Counted from the stretch's first letter, positions 9,758 to 18,521 are shown. The stretch: 64,000 bases of DNA from Prevotella lacticifex (GCF_019973375.1 NZ_BPTV01000001.1:2373104-2437103), one strand, 5' to 3'. Program-made: numbers and translations. The notes: generated by a model from the letters alone, not told the origin.

Positions 9758-10429
9758 ATGATTCGAAATATAATATTCGACTATGGCAGCGTACTCATCA
9801 GGACCGACTGCCGCCGCGTCTACGCACCGCTCTTCGGTTCCTGGGAGAAAGCCGACTGGTTCCGCACGAACATCGTTGAGCCGGAATGGATAGAGCGTCT
9901 CGACCGCGGCGACGACTACGGCGAGTGCATAGCGGCGCAGCAGGCCAAATATCCCGACTATGCCGGGGCTATCGCCCTCTACGACAGCCGCTTCACCGAT
10001 TTCCTCGTCGGTGAGATGCCGGGCATGTACCGGTTGCTGTCGCAGTTGCGTGCCGAGGGCTACCACCTCTACGGTCTCTCCAACTACAGCCATAAGATTT
10101 ACGACATCCAGGCCACAGCGTCCATCTTCAGGTTAATCGAGGGTCAGGTAATATCGTCCGACGTTCATATCACAAAGCCCAGCAGCCTCATCTACAAGCA
10201 CTTGCTGGACCGTTACGATTTGAAGGCCGACGAATGTCTGTTCATCGACGACCGTAAGGTAAACACCGATGCCGCCGAGGCCGTGGGCATCCGTGCGATG
10301 GTCTTCCCCGATATCCCCTTCACCCGCCGCCAGATTCTCGACGGTGTTAGCAAGGAGTATAGCGATGCTACAGCCCCCACCCCCCTCGCCGAGTTCGAAA
10401 AGAGGCTGTGGGAGGTACTGAGGGAATAA
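9758..10429 (+). CDS. HAD-superfamily hydrolase
   Basis: A 223-residue HAD subfamily IA protein, probably a small-molecule phosphatase. Motif I is IIFDYGSVLI; as in the FDLGGVL-type subgroup the second Asp of DxD is replaced by Gly. Motif II is YGLSNYS. The lysine motif is HITKPSSLIYKHLL. Motif III is CLFIDDRKVN. An all-alpha cap domain lies between motifs I and II. Missing the second Asp suggests dehalogenase- or epoxide-hydrolase-like relatives rather than a standard phosphatase, so the reaction is uncertain. It lies 70 bases after rnhB, same strand. Confidence 0.85.
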   Translation: MIRNIIFDYGSVLIRTDCRRVYAPLFGSWEKADWFRTNIVEPEWIERLDRGDDYGECIAAQQAKYPDYAGAIALYDSRFTDFLVGEMPGMYRLLSQLRAEGYHLYGLSNYSHKIYDIQATASIFRLIEGQVISSDVHITKPSSLIYKHLLDRYDLKADECLFIDDRKVNTDAAEAVGIRAMVFPDIPFTRRQILDGVSKEYSDATAPTPLAEFEKRLWEVLRE

Positions 10430-10549
10430 GCCCATCGCCAATTGCAAAGGCAGCAAGGGAATGATACAGAGACCGTTGCGGCACGCTTCCGACGGCACAA
10501 AAAACTGATGCGGCATATATCCGCGGGCACAAAAAAATGGTGCTGCACA

Positions 10550-11057
10550 CATCCGCCGTAGGGGCGGGGTTTATCCCCGTCCTACTGCCAAGGTGTCGAT
10601 TTCAATCTGCATACAGGTGGGACACATGGGCGCTAACCACTGATACAGAGACCTTTACGGCACACATCCGTCGGCACAAGCAACTAATGCGGCACACAAC
10701 CGACGGGCGGGGTTTATCCCCGTCCTTCAGCCAAGGTGGTGATTTCCCGCTGCCGCAGAAAAGCCCCGACGGGGCTTAATTCTTAAAAACCCCAGACTAA
10801 GGGAGCGCAGCGACCGCAGTCTGGGGTAGAAGAAAAGCGCAAGATATACACTACCAGCCTCGAAGAGGTTGAATAGCGGTACGCGCATAAAATCTGCACT
10901 TCCGCGCACGTCGTGCTCTTCGTGCAGAAACAATGCCATTGGCGGAATCTTTGCGTTCTCTGCGGCTTGGCGAGATATTTCCATCGTGATCGTAGGATGG
11001 GGATAAACCCCACCTCTACATGGTATTGAACGTGGCACGATGCCACGATTATGCCAC
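10550..11057. repeat. modular dispersed repeats (copy C)
   Basis: The 660-bp gap between the HAD gene and the zinc-ribbon gene holds no gene. It contains GGGGCGGGGTTTATCCCC-type words (10563, 10707, 10992) and a run from about 10757 with GCCCCGACGGGGCTTAATTC, then a palindrome CCCCAGACT...AGTCTGGGG (10791-10827), then AGCCTCGAAGAGGTTGAATA. The same modules occur at 13484-13950 and 18048-18521. The order differs: the GTGCAGAAACAATGCC segment lies after the palindrome here but before it in the other copies. Confidence 0.8.
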
Positions 11058-11091
11058 CCCACTAACGTAAAACTCACAAAACCAGATAATT

Positions 11092-11385
11092 ATGGCCCAA
11101 AGAAAGAAATACCGCTGCGCACAATGCGGATACGAGGCCTACGACTATGAGGGCCGCGGGTTCATGGGACAGCGCATCGAAAGCGTGAGCTGTCCCGACT
11201 GCAAGACCATCCAACCACTCGTCGTGGGAGGAATCATCGGCGACTCGGCACCATCGTTCAGCTCACTCGCCGGGCGACTCTGCCTCAACTGCGGTAGCGA
11301 CCGCATACGGCCATGGGACCACCACACATGCCCTAAATGCGGGGGACAGATGGAGTTCACCGGCGACAGCGACTTCTGGACATAA
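11092..11385 (+). CDS. small double zinc-ribbon protein
   Basis: A 97-residue cytoplasmic protein with four CxxC pairs: CAQC (9-12), CPDC, CLNC and CPKC. They form two zinc ribbons that probably bind two zinc ions or pair as knuckles. Basic residues at the start (MAQRKKYR) would suit nucleic-acid contact. Small proteins like this are usually of unknown function; a role in nucleic-acid binding is only inference. The gene stands alone between repeat-rich spacers, with glf 182 bases downstream. Confidence 0.75.
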   Translation: MAQRKKYRCAQCGYEAYDYEGRGFMGQRIESVSCPDCKTIQPLVVGGIIGDSAPSFSSLAGRLCLNCGSDRIRPWDHHTCPKCGGQMEFTGDSDFWT

Positions 11386-11567
11386 CATCCCTGTCAATCA
11401 AAGCACTATGACAATCAGAAGCTATGAGTAAGCAAACGCCCCTGACAGTCACAGCATTACAATGAGCAAGGACAAAGTAGCCATATAACAGCGGACAGAA
11501 ACAAACAAAGCTTGACATCACTGACAGTCAAGACATTACAACGAATAACCATCAAACAGAATACACA

Positions 11568-12704
11568 ATGAAAGAATACGACTATCTCATCGTCGGATCG
11601 GGACTCTTCGGAGCGACCTTCGCCTACATGGCACGGAGAGCCGGAAAGAAATGCCTTGTCATCGACAAGCGCGAACATCTCGGCGGCAATGTCTACTGCG
11701 AGAATATCGACGGCATAAACGTCCATAAATATGGTGCCCACATCTTCCACACCTCAAACAAGGCTACATGGGACTTCGTCAACTCGCTCGTCGAGTTCAA
11801 CCGCTACACCAATTCACCGGTAGCCAACTACCGCGGACAGCTCTACAACCTCCCGTTCAATATGAACACCTTCTATCAGATGTGGGGCGTGAAGACTCCC
11901 GCCGAGGCCCGCGCCACCATCGACGAGCAGCGCCGTGAGGCAGTGGCGAAGATGAAGGCCGAAGGCATCAGCGAGCCCCGCAACCTCGAGGAACAGGCCC
12001 TGACACTCATCGGCCGCGACATCTACGAGCGGCTCATCAAGGGCTACACCGAGAAACAGTGGGGACGCAGCTGCACCGACCTCCCGCCGTTCATCATCAA
12101 ACGGCTGCCAGTGCGCCTCGTCTTCGACAACAACTACTTCAACGACAAGTACCAAGGAATACCCATCGGAGGATATAACGTCCTCATCAGCAAACTGTTG
12201 GAGGGTATACCCACACGTACCGGCATCGACTTCTTCAGCGACCGCGAACAGTTGGAGGCCATCGCCGGAAAGGTCGTCTACTGCGGACAGATTGACGAAT
12301 ACTTCGATTACCGTCTCGGACATCTGAACTTCAGGACGGTACGCTTCGAGACCGAAGCCCTCGACACGCCGAACTACCAGGGCAACGCCGTCGTCAACTA
12401 CACCGAGCGCGAGGTGCCCTACACGCGTATCATCGAGCATAAGCACTTCGAGATGTTCGGGCAGGCCGTCTACGACAATCCCAAGACGGTCATCAGCCGC
12501 GAGTACAGCACCGAATGGAAGGAGGGTATGGAGCCCTACTACCCTGTCAACGACGACCGCAACAACCGCCTCGCCGACGAATACCGCGCCCTCGCGGCCG
12601 TCGAGCGTAACGTCATCTTCGGCGGACGCCTCGCCGAATACAAGTATTACGATATGGCACCGACGATAGAGAGTGCCATACGGGCCTTCAACGCTGAGAA
12701 ATAA
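11568..12704 (+). CDS. glf: UDP-galactopyranose mutase
   Basis: A 378-residue flavoenzyme converting UDP-galactopyranose to UDP-galactofuranose, the donor for galactofuranose in surface polysaccharides. The FAD-binding fold is at the N-terminus (YDYLIVGSGLFGATFAYMAR, with GSGLFG at 10-15). It is followed by EHLGGNVY and HKYGAHIFHTSN, the GLF signature, and RYTNSPVANYRGQLYNLPFN. Length fits the family (about 370-390). No glycosyltransferases surround it, so it stands apart from a polysaccharide cluster. Identification is firm. Confidence 0.96.
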   Translation: MKEYDYLIVGSGLFGATFAYMARRAGKKCLVIDKREHLGGNVYCENIDGINVHKYGAHIFHTSNKATWDFVNSLVEFNRYTNSPVANYRGQLYNLPFNMNTFYQMWGVKTPAEARATIDEQRREAVAKMKAEGISEPRNLEEQALTLIGRDIYERLIKGYTEKQWGRSCTDLPPFIIKRLPVRLVFDNNYFNDKYQGIPIGGYNVLISKLLEGIPTRTGIDFFSDREQLEAIAGKVVYCGQIDEYFDYRLGHLNFRTVRFETEALDTPNYQGNAVVNYTEREVPYTRIIEHKHFEMFGQAVYDNPKTVISREYSTEWKEGMEPYYPVNDDRNNRLADEYRALAAVERNVIFGGRLAEYKYYDMAPTIESAIRAFNAEK

Positions 12705-12719
12705 AAAAAATCCCAAAGA

Positions 12720-12750
12720 TTTGCAATATAAATAATTATTACTATCTTTG
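12720..12750 (+). promoter_or_regulatory. promoter of the MerR-type gene
   Basis: TTTG (12720-12723), exactly 19 bases, TATCTTTG (12743-12750), a textbook Bacteroidetes promoter, 86 bases before the regulator ATG. Confidence 0.85.
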
Positions 12751-12836
12751 CAGAAACTTACGACACCTCTGCCGGAAAACCAAATAAGGCAGAGGTCGCC
12801 TCTTGCGGCAAAAGTCAACAAAAAGAAGCAACAGTT

Positions 12837-13184
12837 ATGGCATTGAACTCAAATAAACCCACGAAACTGTACTACACCATCAAGGAGGTAGCACAGATGA
12901 TGAATGTCTCGGAGAGTCTCCTGCGCTACTGGGAGTCGGAGTTTCCGCACCTGCGCCCGAAGACCACCGGCAACCGCGTACGTCAGTACACCCAGAAGGA
13001 CATCGACCAGATAAAGGTCATCTACAACCTCGTAAAGGTTCGCGGTTTCAAGATTGCCGCTGCCCGCAAGATGCTCCAGGTCAACCGTGCCGGTGCCGAC
13101 AAGAGCCAGCAGGTCATCGACAGCCTCACCGAAGTGCGCGACGAGCTCAAGGAACTCAAGAAGCACCTCGACGGACTGGTGTAG
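12837..13184 (+). CDS. MerR-family transcriptional regulator
   Basis: A 115-residue DNA-binding protein. The winged-helix MerR domain spans about 10-80: YYTIKEVAQMMNVSESLLRYWE, then an RQYTQKDIDQIKVIYNLVK helix. The C-terminal tail forms a short coiled coil (IDSLTEVRDELKELKKHLDGL) for dimerisation. There is no Cys-rich or large effector-binding domain, so it belongs to the short MerR group seen in Bacteroidetes, whose target is generally unknown. It has its own promoter and no operon partner. Confidence 0.88.
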   Translation: MALNSNKPTKLYYTIKEVAQMMNVSESLLRYWESEFPHLRPKTTGNRVRQYTQKDIDQIKVIYNLVKVRGFKIAAARKMLQVNRAGADKSQQVIDSLTEVRDELKELKKHLDGLV

Positions 13185-13311
13185 TCGGATGTACGGAAAC
13201 GTAAAATAATTTCAAATCGCAACAAAACGAAAATCATCTTCGTAACGCATTGACATTCAGGCAGTTTACAATTCGGTCTGTTTGGCGTTGCAAAACGGTC
13301 CATTTCACAAC

Positions 13312-13352
13312 GCAAAAGGGTAGGTTTCAGCGCGCGAAACCTACCCTTTTGC
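13312..13352. terminator. 16-bp perfect hairpin, possible bidirectional terminator
   Basis: GCAAAAGGGTAGGTTT (13312-13327) and its exact complement (13337-13352) around a 9-base CAGCGCGCG loop. It lies 128 bases after the MerR gene. The A-rich and T-rich stem edges could terminate in both directions. Nearby CAAAACGG and CGCAAAAGGG words suggest it belongs to a repeat family. Confidence 0.5.
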
Positions 13353-13483
13353 ATTGCCATTTGGCCCATATAGGAATAGTGTAAAGATAATTCAAAAGAT
13401 TCCGTACCACCATTATGCTGCACAGTTTCATCATTGTGCAGCACCGTGCGGTTGCACATTATACTGCGACTACGACCGCAAAC

Positions 13484-13950
13484 AAATCGTGAAATTCGTA
13501 CTATTCGTGCAGAAACAATGCCTTGGCGGAATCTTCGCGGTCTTTGCGGCTTGGCGAGGACATACCTTTGGTTATTCTCTGCCACTGAAAGCCCCGAGGG
13601 GGCTTAATTCTCAATAACCCCAGACTAAGGGAGCGCAGCGACCACAGTCTGGGGTAGGACACAGGCGCAAGATATCCACGACCAGCCTCGGAGAGGTTGA
13701 ATAGCGGAACGCGCAGGAACACATGCGCTTTTGCGCACTCCGTGCTATTGTGCGTCTTCGAGGCACTGAATGTATGGCTATCGGCATGTTCCCCAGACTG
13801 CGCTCGTTATCACTCGCTTAGTCTGGGATTATTGATGATTCAGCCCCGTTGGGGCTGGTAGTGGCAAAGGGCAAATCTTTCGTGGCCGTAGGATGGCTCC
13901 CCCTACATTGGATTGGCGTGGCACCATGCCGCAATTGTGTAGCTCCGTGC
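13484..13950. repeat. long dispersed repeat, copy A
   Basis: About 467 bp, nearly identical to 18048-18521 in the same orientation. It begins AAATCGTGAAATTCGT. It contains two CCCCAGACT-type palindromes (13618-13656 and about 13791-13829) and a GCCCCGTTGGGGC hairpin, and ends near GGATTGGCGTGGCACCATG. Where copy B has a GGGGATAAAACCC word, this copy has a short replacement (CTCCCCCTACATTGG). Short reading frames in it are products of the repeat and not credible genes. Confidence 0.9.
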
Positions 13951-14039
13951 CTTAATTATGCTGCATAGTGCGGTTGCAGGGGCGGATAGGCAGGGTTAGT
14001 GGCCGTCCGCTTGCCTCGAAGAGGCAAATAAATACAAAA

Positions 14040-14060
14040 ATTCGGTCTTTCAGACCGAAT
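14040..14060. repeat. GACCGAAT hairpin next to an insertion element
   Basis: ATTCGGTCT-TTC-AGACCGAAT, a perfect 9-bp stem with a 3-base loop, followed by a T-rich stretch (TCTCTTTATTTT) that forms the ISL3 target. Related hairpins lie at about 4490-4508, 6271-6295 and 57722-57752. Confidence 0.7.
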
Positions 14061-14071
14061 CTCTTTATTTT

Positions 14072-15385
14072 GGTTCATCCGACAAATCGTGTGATAAAGT
14101 GTGGATGATGTAAAGAAAATAGCTGGAAATCCATTACCTTTGTAAGTGATTAAAAAAAACAAGACAAATGGACACCAGCTATATCTATTATGCATACGGA
14201 ATCAGGGACTTCGAATGCACTAAGACTGAGTACAAAGGTAATACTATTATTCATCATATCCAAAAAAGAGATGTAAAAACTCGATGTGAATGTTGCCATA
14301 GTCACGTTGTCGTACGCAACGGGTTCAAGATTCGTAAAATCCGCAGTGTCAACATTGGTACCAAGCAATCAATCTTACATGTAAAGGTGCGTCGTCTAAA
14401 GTGTAAGACATGTGGTGCTGATGTCTATGAGGATCTTCATTTCGTTACCGGCAAGCAGCGCTATACACATCGTTTGGCAAGGCTCGTGATAGAACTGCTT
14501 CATAGAATGACGATAAAAGATGTAGCCCACTATCTCGGTCTGAGTTGGGATACGGTGAAGGATATCCACAAGAACTATCTCAATCATAAGTTTTCTCATA
14601 TAGATATCAAGGATGTCAAGCACATTGGTATTGATGAGTTCGCTTTGAGGAAGGGACACGTCTATCTGACTATTGTGGTCGACATGTTGAGTGGTGCCAT
14701 TATACATGTCGGAGATGGCAAAGGAATCGATTCTTTGAAGAAGTTCTGGCCCAAATTGAAGAGAAGCGGCGCGAAGATAGAGTCCGTGTCTTCAGACATG
14801 TCCGCTGCGTTCATCTCTGCGATTAAGAAAAACCTACCTGATGCCATTCACGTTTTCGATCACTTCCATGTGCAGAAACTGGCAGGCGAAGCCTTGGACA
14901 AAGTCAGAAGAGAGGTCTATAATCAAGAGAAGGACTTAGAAAAAAGAAAAGTCATAAAGGGAACGCGCTGGCTGTTGTTGCGCCATGATAAGGATATTTT
15001 TACAGAGGATGAAAAGAAGAGATTGGATAACGTAATCAAGATGAACGAACCTCTGAGCAAAGCCTACATTCTCAATGAATACTTGCAAGAAGTATGGAAG
15101 CAGGACTCATATAAAGAAGGAGAAGCTGTGCTGGATGACTGGATAAAACAGGCTCGGGAATCAAAAGTTCCCACCCTTGAAAAGCTGGGTAATTCCATCG
15201 CCGCTTACAGAACTGGAATCCTGGCTTATTACAAATGTAGGACAAGCAATGCAAAAGTAGAAGGGATCAACAATAAAATAAAAGTCTTGAAGAGAAACGC
15301 CTATGGCTACCGGGACATTGACTATTTTAAGTTAAGACTTTTCAATTTGCATAATGACAAAATCACACGATTTGTCGGATGAACC
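14072..15385 (+). mobile_element. ISL3-family insertion sequence, intact
   Basis: A 1314-bp element. It has 24-bp perfect inverted repeats, starting GGTTCATCCGACAAATCGTG at 14072-14095 and complementary at 15362-15385. An 8-bp direct repeat TTTATTTT flanks it (14064-14071 and 15386-15393), the duplication size expected for ISL3. One intact transposase gene; its TGA stop lies inside the right inverted repeat. All signs point to a recent, possibly active insertion. Confidence 0.95.
14168..15382 (+). CDS. ISL3-family transposase
   Basis: A 404-residue DDE transposase. The N-terminal zinc-binding part has two pairs, CECCHSH and CKTCGA. A helix-turn-helix follows (MTIKDVAHYLGLSWDTVKDIHK). The catalytic domain begins at HIGIDEFALRKGHVYLTIVVD, the ISL3 hallmark, with a second Asp in VSSDMSAAF and a final Glu probably in SNAKVEGINNKIKVLKRNA. 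Complete frame, normal length. A -7 box (TACCTTTG, 14135-14142) lies 25 bases before the ATG. Confidence 0.95.
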   Translation: MDTSYIYYAYGIRDFECTKTEYKGNTIIHHIQKRDVKTRCECCHSHVVVRNGFKIRKIRSVNIGTKQSILHVKVRRLKCKTCGADVYEDLHFVTGKQRYTHRLARLVIELLHRMTIKDVAHYLGLSWDTVKDIHKNYLNHKFSHIDIKDVKHIGIDEFALRKGHVYLTIVVDMLSGAIIHVGDGKGIDSLKKFWPKLKRSGAKIESVSSDMSAAFISAIKKNLPDAIHVFDHFHVQKLAGEALDKVRREVYNQEKDLEKRKVIKGTRWLLLRHDKDIFTEDEKKRLDNVIKMNEPLSKAYILNEYLQEVWKQDSYKEGEAVLDDWIKQARESKVPTLEKLGNSIAAYRTGILAYYKCRTSNAKVEGINNKIKVLKRNAYGYRDIDYFKLRLFNLHNDKITRFVG

Positions 15386-15471
15386 TTTATTTTCAGACAG
15401 ACCCCAACCTACCCTCACAACGTAAACGAACGCATACAACACCTTGATGTTCAACATGTTGCTGCATTCAG

Positions 15472-15609
15472 CCACAGTAGGGGTGGGGTTTATCCCCACC
15501 CTAACAGCTGCGGGGTATTTACCTTAATTCTCGGCCGTCGCTACGGGGAAATCACCTTAATTCTCGTCCGTCGCTGGGAGGATGGGGATAAACCCCACCC
15601 CTACTGTGG
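15472..15609. repeat. 27-bp perfect inverted repeat element
   Basis: Arms 15472-15498 (CCACAGTAGGGGTGGGGTTT...) and 15583-15609 are exact reverse complements, 84 bases apart. The inside carries a tandem pair of ACCTTAATTCTCG and CCGTCGCT words. The GGGGTGGGGTTTATCCCC core recurs in the other repeat zones. This looks like a small non-coding structured element; no transposase or gene. Confidence 0.85.
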
Positions 15610-15670
15610 ATGCGTGCAACTCGTTAGCTATCAGCGGATTGCCAACGTGATTCCTTTGCTCGGGCGGGTC

Positions 15671-16717
15671 TCACCTCTCTTCCAGCCACGGTATCTTGCC
15701 ATAATCCTGCTGTGGCTCAGCGGCGAAGAGGTCATCGGGGGGAAGGATACTGCCACTCTTCGCCAGCCGACGGAGGTAATCGGTGCGGACATCAGCGTTC
15801 TCTATCTCCTCACGTCTCGCCCTACTCATAGCTAAATACTCCTCCTCGATCTCGAGGCCGAGGAACTTCCGTCCCAACAGGTTCGCAGCTATCCCTGTGG
15901 TACTGCTGCCGCTGAAGGGGTCGAGGACCCATGCACCGGGCTTCGTGCTCGCCTCAATGATGCGCGCCAACAGCCCTAACGGTTTCTGTGTTGGGTGCTT
16001 ACCGCACGATTTCTCCCATCGCGCGATGGCTGGCAGATGCCACACATCCGTCATCTGCTTGTCGCCGTTGAGCCGCTTCATCAGATCATAGTTGAAGTAG
16101 TGCGGCACCTTTGCCGACTTCCGAGCCCAGATAATAAACTCCGTACTGTAGGTGAAATAACGGCACGAGATATTTGGCGGCGGATTCGTCTTCGCCCACG
16201 TCACCACATTCAGAATCTTAAACCCGAGACGGACAAGCTGCTGCTGGACACTGAAGATATTATGATACGTACCCGAAATCCATATCGTCGCATTGTCCTT
16301 CATGTGACTCCGCACCGATGTCAGCCACCGCAGGTTGAAAGCGTCCATCTCCTGCGGTGTCTTAGGCTTGTCCCACTCACCCTTGTTGACGCACACCACC
16401 CTACCGCTCTGACAGCTGATGCCACCGGAGGACAGAAAATACGGTGGGTCGGCAAACACCATGTCGAACCCAAAAGAGAACTTCGACAACGTGGCATTGC
16501 AGTCGCCCTGAATGAGGGTGAAGTCGTTGGAGGGGGATTTATAGTAAGGCTGACTCCTGTCAACAGCTATCTCCGTCGAAACATAATCGTCAGCCGAGAG
16601 AATTATACCGCTGTTAAGATACAACCGATTGACGGCCGATTCAGCATCCTTCGGTGAATCGGCCTCTACCTGCAAGGTCCTTGCAAGCGTTTCGTTGATC
16701 GTAACATTGTACTTCAT
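15671..16717 (-). CDS. GATC-type adenine DNA methylase (DpnA-like) with fused DpnD-like domain
   Basis: A 348-residue N6-adenine methylase. Residues 1-53 (YNVTINETLARTLQVEADSP...) resemble the DpnD/PcfM small-protein family. The catalytic part follows in beta-class order: motif IV VFADPPYFLSSGG (DPPY 90-93), a target-recognition region, then HPTQKPLGLLARII and motif I LDPFSGSSTTG. Stretches such as PPYFLSSGGI, TNPPPNISCRYFTYSTE and HPTQKP match what I recall of DpnA (M2.DpnII), so the target is probably GATC. The fusion of DpnD-like and DpnA-like parts in one chain is the unusual point. The neighbour upstream is a nuclease candidate. Specificity is inferred from similarity only. Confidence 0.88.
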   Translation of the reverse strand: MKYNVTINETLARTLQVEADSPKDAESAVNRLYLNSGIILSADDYVSTEIAVDRSQPYYKSPSNDFTLIQGDCNATLSKFSFGFDMVFADPPYFLSSGGISCQSGRVVCVNKGEWDKPKTPQEMDAFNLRWLTSVRSHMKDNATIWISGTYHNIFSVQQQLVRLGFKILNVVTWAKTNPPPNISCRYFTYSTEFIIWARKSAKVPHYFNYDLMKRLNGDKQMTDVWHLPAIARWEKSCGKHPTQKPLGLLARIIEASTKPGAWVLDPFSGSSTTGIAANLLGRKFLGLEIEEEYLAMSRARREEIENADVRTDYLRRLAKSGSILPPDDLFAAEPQQDYGKIPWLEER

Positions 16718-16875
16718 TCGGCTTGTACAAAGTTACGATCAATTTATTTGCTACGGTCAATAAGATCATTAGTTAACTTTATTGATCAAAAATGATCAAT
16801 CACAAAGACGCATAACTATCTCTATATTAGACTCTGACCTAATTTAGCTCACTACGAATAAGTTAAAAAATGATC
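16697..16875. promoter_or_regulatory. GATC cluster over methylase promoter
   Basis: Six GATC sites (16697, 16737, 16764, 16784, 16794, 16872) in 179 bp, where chance gives under one. A minus-strand -7 box TAACTTTG (16728-16735) lies 10 bases before the methylase ATG; the 16737 site is two bases upstream of it and the 16764 site lies near the -33 region. Two sites form an inverted pair around AAAAAT. Methylation of these sites could tune methylase expression (inference). Confidence 0.6.
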
Positions 16876-16881
16876 TTTATT

Positions 16882-17610
16882 TTAAATCATATCCGTCTTA
16901 GTCTGTAAGCGACACATCATCTCATATTCCTCACAAATAGTCTCGTAGCTACTGAATTTTATTCTGTCTTTCATATCCTTGAAGGCCGACCGATTCATCA
17001 CTTTGAGGAATTGCTCCTTACGGTTCTGAGGCGCGACGATATAGAATCGGCTGTAGAAATCGCTCAGGTCACAGAATTTGGCCACCGAATTTTGTATGTC
17101 TGTAGTATGCTCAACCTCGAAGAAGCTGTTTGGCATCTTACGTTCATTAAACCATATCACATCAACCGTTCGTGCGCGATTGGTGAGCTCATCGTATGAA
17201 AAGTTCGGTAGAATGACAGAAGAACAGATATCTGCCAATGGTTTGTCAAGAAACTTTCGATGCTGGTCCTGCGCTGGCACATAGGTGGAGTAATGCTTCA
17301 TATTGCCAATCTGGATGATAAGCCCCTGGTAGTAACCATGGGTGAAAATCGAGTCATCGGTATTATCCTTTGATACGATATCGAACTTATCCAATACTTC
17401 GTTACGGCATTCCTCCAAAGCCCACAGACCCGGTTGGATTCTGAAGATGTCAGCAGAATTCTGAACTATACGTCTTATTGACTCGTTCGGAGTCTTCGTT
17501 TTCCACGATGAAGTATCAACAAGATGATAAAGTTCACCAAGTGTAGCGTACCCTCCGTGTTTTCGAAGGGTATCAATGACTTGCATCGTCTGTGTATATT
17601 TCTGAGTCAT
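16882..17610 (-). CDS. restriction endonuclease candidate with winged-helix N-terminus
   Basis: A 242-residue protein beside the methylase. Residues 1-70 resemble a HARE-HTH or restriction-type winged helix (TLRKHGGYATLGELYHLV ... SADIFRIQPGLWALEE). The rest carries a PD-(D/E)xK-like pattern: Asp in TVDVIWFN, then SFFEVEHTTDIQ with Glu-Val-Glu in place of the usual E/D-x-K, then a helix. Gene order (nuclease upstream, methylase downstream, same strand) supports a type II restriction pair. I do not recognise a named enzyme; it is not the standard DpnII nuclease by eye. The missing Lys is notable, though some families use other residues there. Confidence 0.65.
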   Translation of the reverse strand: MTQKYTQTMQVIDTLRKHGGYATLGELYHLVDTSSWKTKTPNESIRRIVQNSADIFRIQPGLWALEECRNEVLDKFDIVSKDNTDDSIFTHGYYQGLIIQIGNMKHYSTYVPAQDQHRKFLDKPLADICSSVILPNFSYDELTNRARTVDVIWFNERKMPNSFFEVEHTTDIQNSVAKFCDLSDFYSRFYIVAPQNRKEQFLKVMNRSAFKDMKDRIKFSSYETICEEYEMMCRLQTKTDMI

Positions 17611-18047
17611 AATGATTTACGAATCCTTTAAGTTAATAATCCGTTTCCCCGGTTATCGGAGCAGGATAATCTTTTGAGCATCACACCTTTCGATGACCGC
17701 AGTCCCGGCAGCTCACTCCATGCGATAACAAGTTCTCGTTTCCGGTACTGCAAAAATACATATTTTTTACGTTACAAGCACTACCAATCTTAGAAAAATA
17801 TCCATTAGTTCAATCTGATGAGTCCTCAGCACCCATAAATCAAACGTCATCACAAGGTATTTTGACCTGATACACAGACACTTGTGGTACGCATCCGCCG
17901 GCAGGGTTTACCCCCCCCTGCATTTGCCATGGGTTTCGTCCGTGGCAATAGGATGGGGATAAACCCCACCCCTACATTGGATTGGCGTGGCACCATGCCG
18001 CCCCTGCAACAGCACTGTGCCGCACATAATCTGAACACAACGTAAAT
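17611..18047. other. spacer upstream of the nuclease gene
   Basis: No gene is supported. A minus-strand TATTTTTG word (17751-17758) could be a -7 box for the nuclease gene. From about 17890 the sequence turns into repeat modules: GGATGGGGATAAACCCC at 17950 and CATTGGATTGGCGTGGCACC at 17975. Confidence 0.5.
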
Positions 18048-18521
18048 AAATCGTGAAATTCGTGCTATTCGTGCAGAAACAATGCCTTGGCGGAATCTTC
18101 GCGGTCTTTGCGGCTTAGCGAGGTCATATCTTTGGTTATTCTCTGCCACTGAAAGCCCCGACGGGGCTTAATTCTCAATAACCCCAGACTAAGGGAGCGC
18201 AGCGACCGCAGTCTGGGGTAGGACACAGGCGCAAGATATCCACGACCAGCCTCGGAGAGGTTGAATAGCGGAACGCGCAGGAACATATGCGCTTTTGCGC
18301 ACTCCATGCTATTGTGCGTATTCGAGGCACTGAATGTATGGCTATCGGCATGTTCCCCAGACTGCGCTCGTTATCACTCGCTTAGTCTGGGGTTATTGAT
18401 GATTCAGCCCCGTTGGGGCTGGTAGTGGCAAAGGGCAAATCTTTCGTGGCCGTAAGATGGGGATAAAACCCACCCTCATTGGATTGGCGTGACACCATGC
18501 CGCAATTGTGCAGCACCATGC
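18048..18521. repeat. long dispersed repeat, copy B
   Basis: About 474 bp, nearly identical to copy A at 13484-13950, same orientation, 4.5 kb apart. It has the same two CCCCAGACT palindromes (18181-18219 and about 18355-18393) and the GCCCCGTTGGGGC hairpin. The two copies bracket the ISL3 element and the restriction-modification genes, so recombination between them could delete or move that segment. Confidence 0.9.

Noticed and set aside
13022-13722. Short frames with LAKPQRPRRFRQ and VPLFNLSEAG sequences
   Set aside because: They are translations of the dispersed repeat and recur with every copy in several frames.
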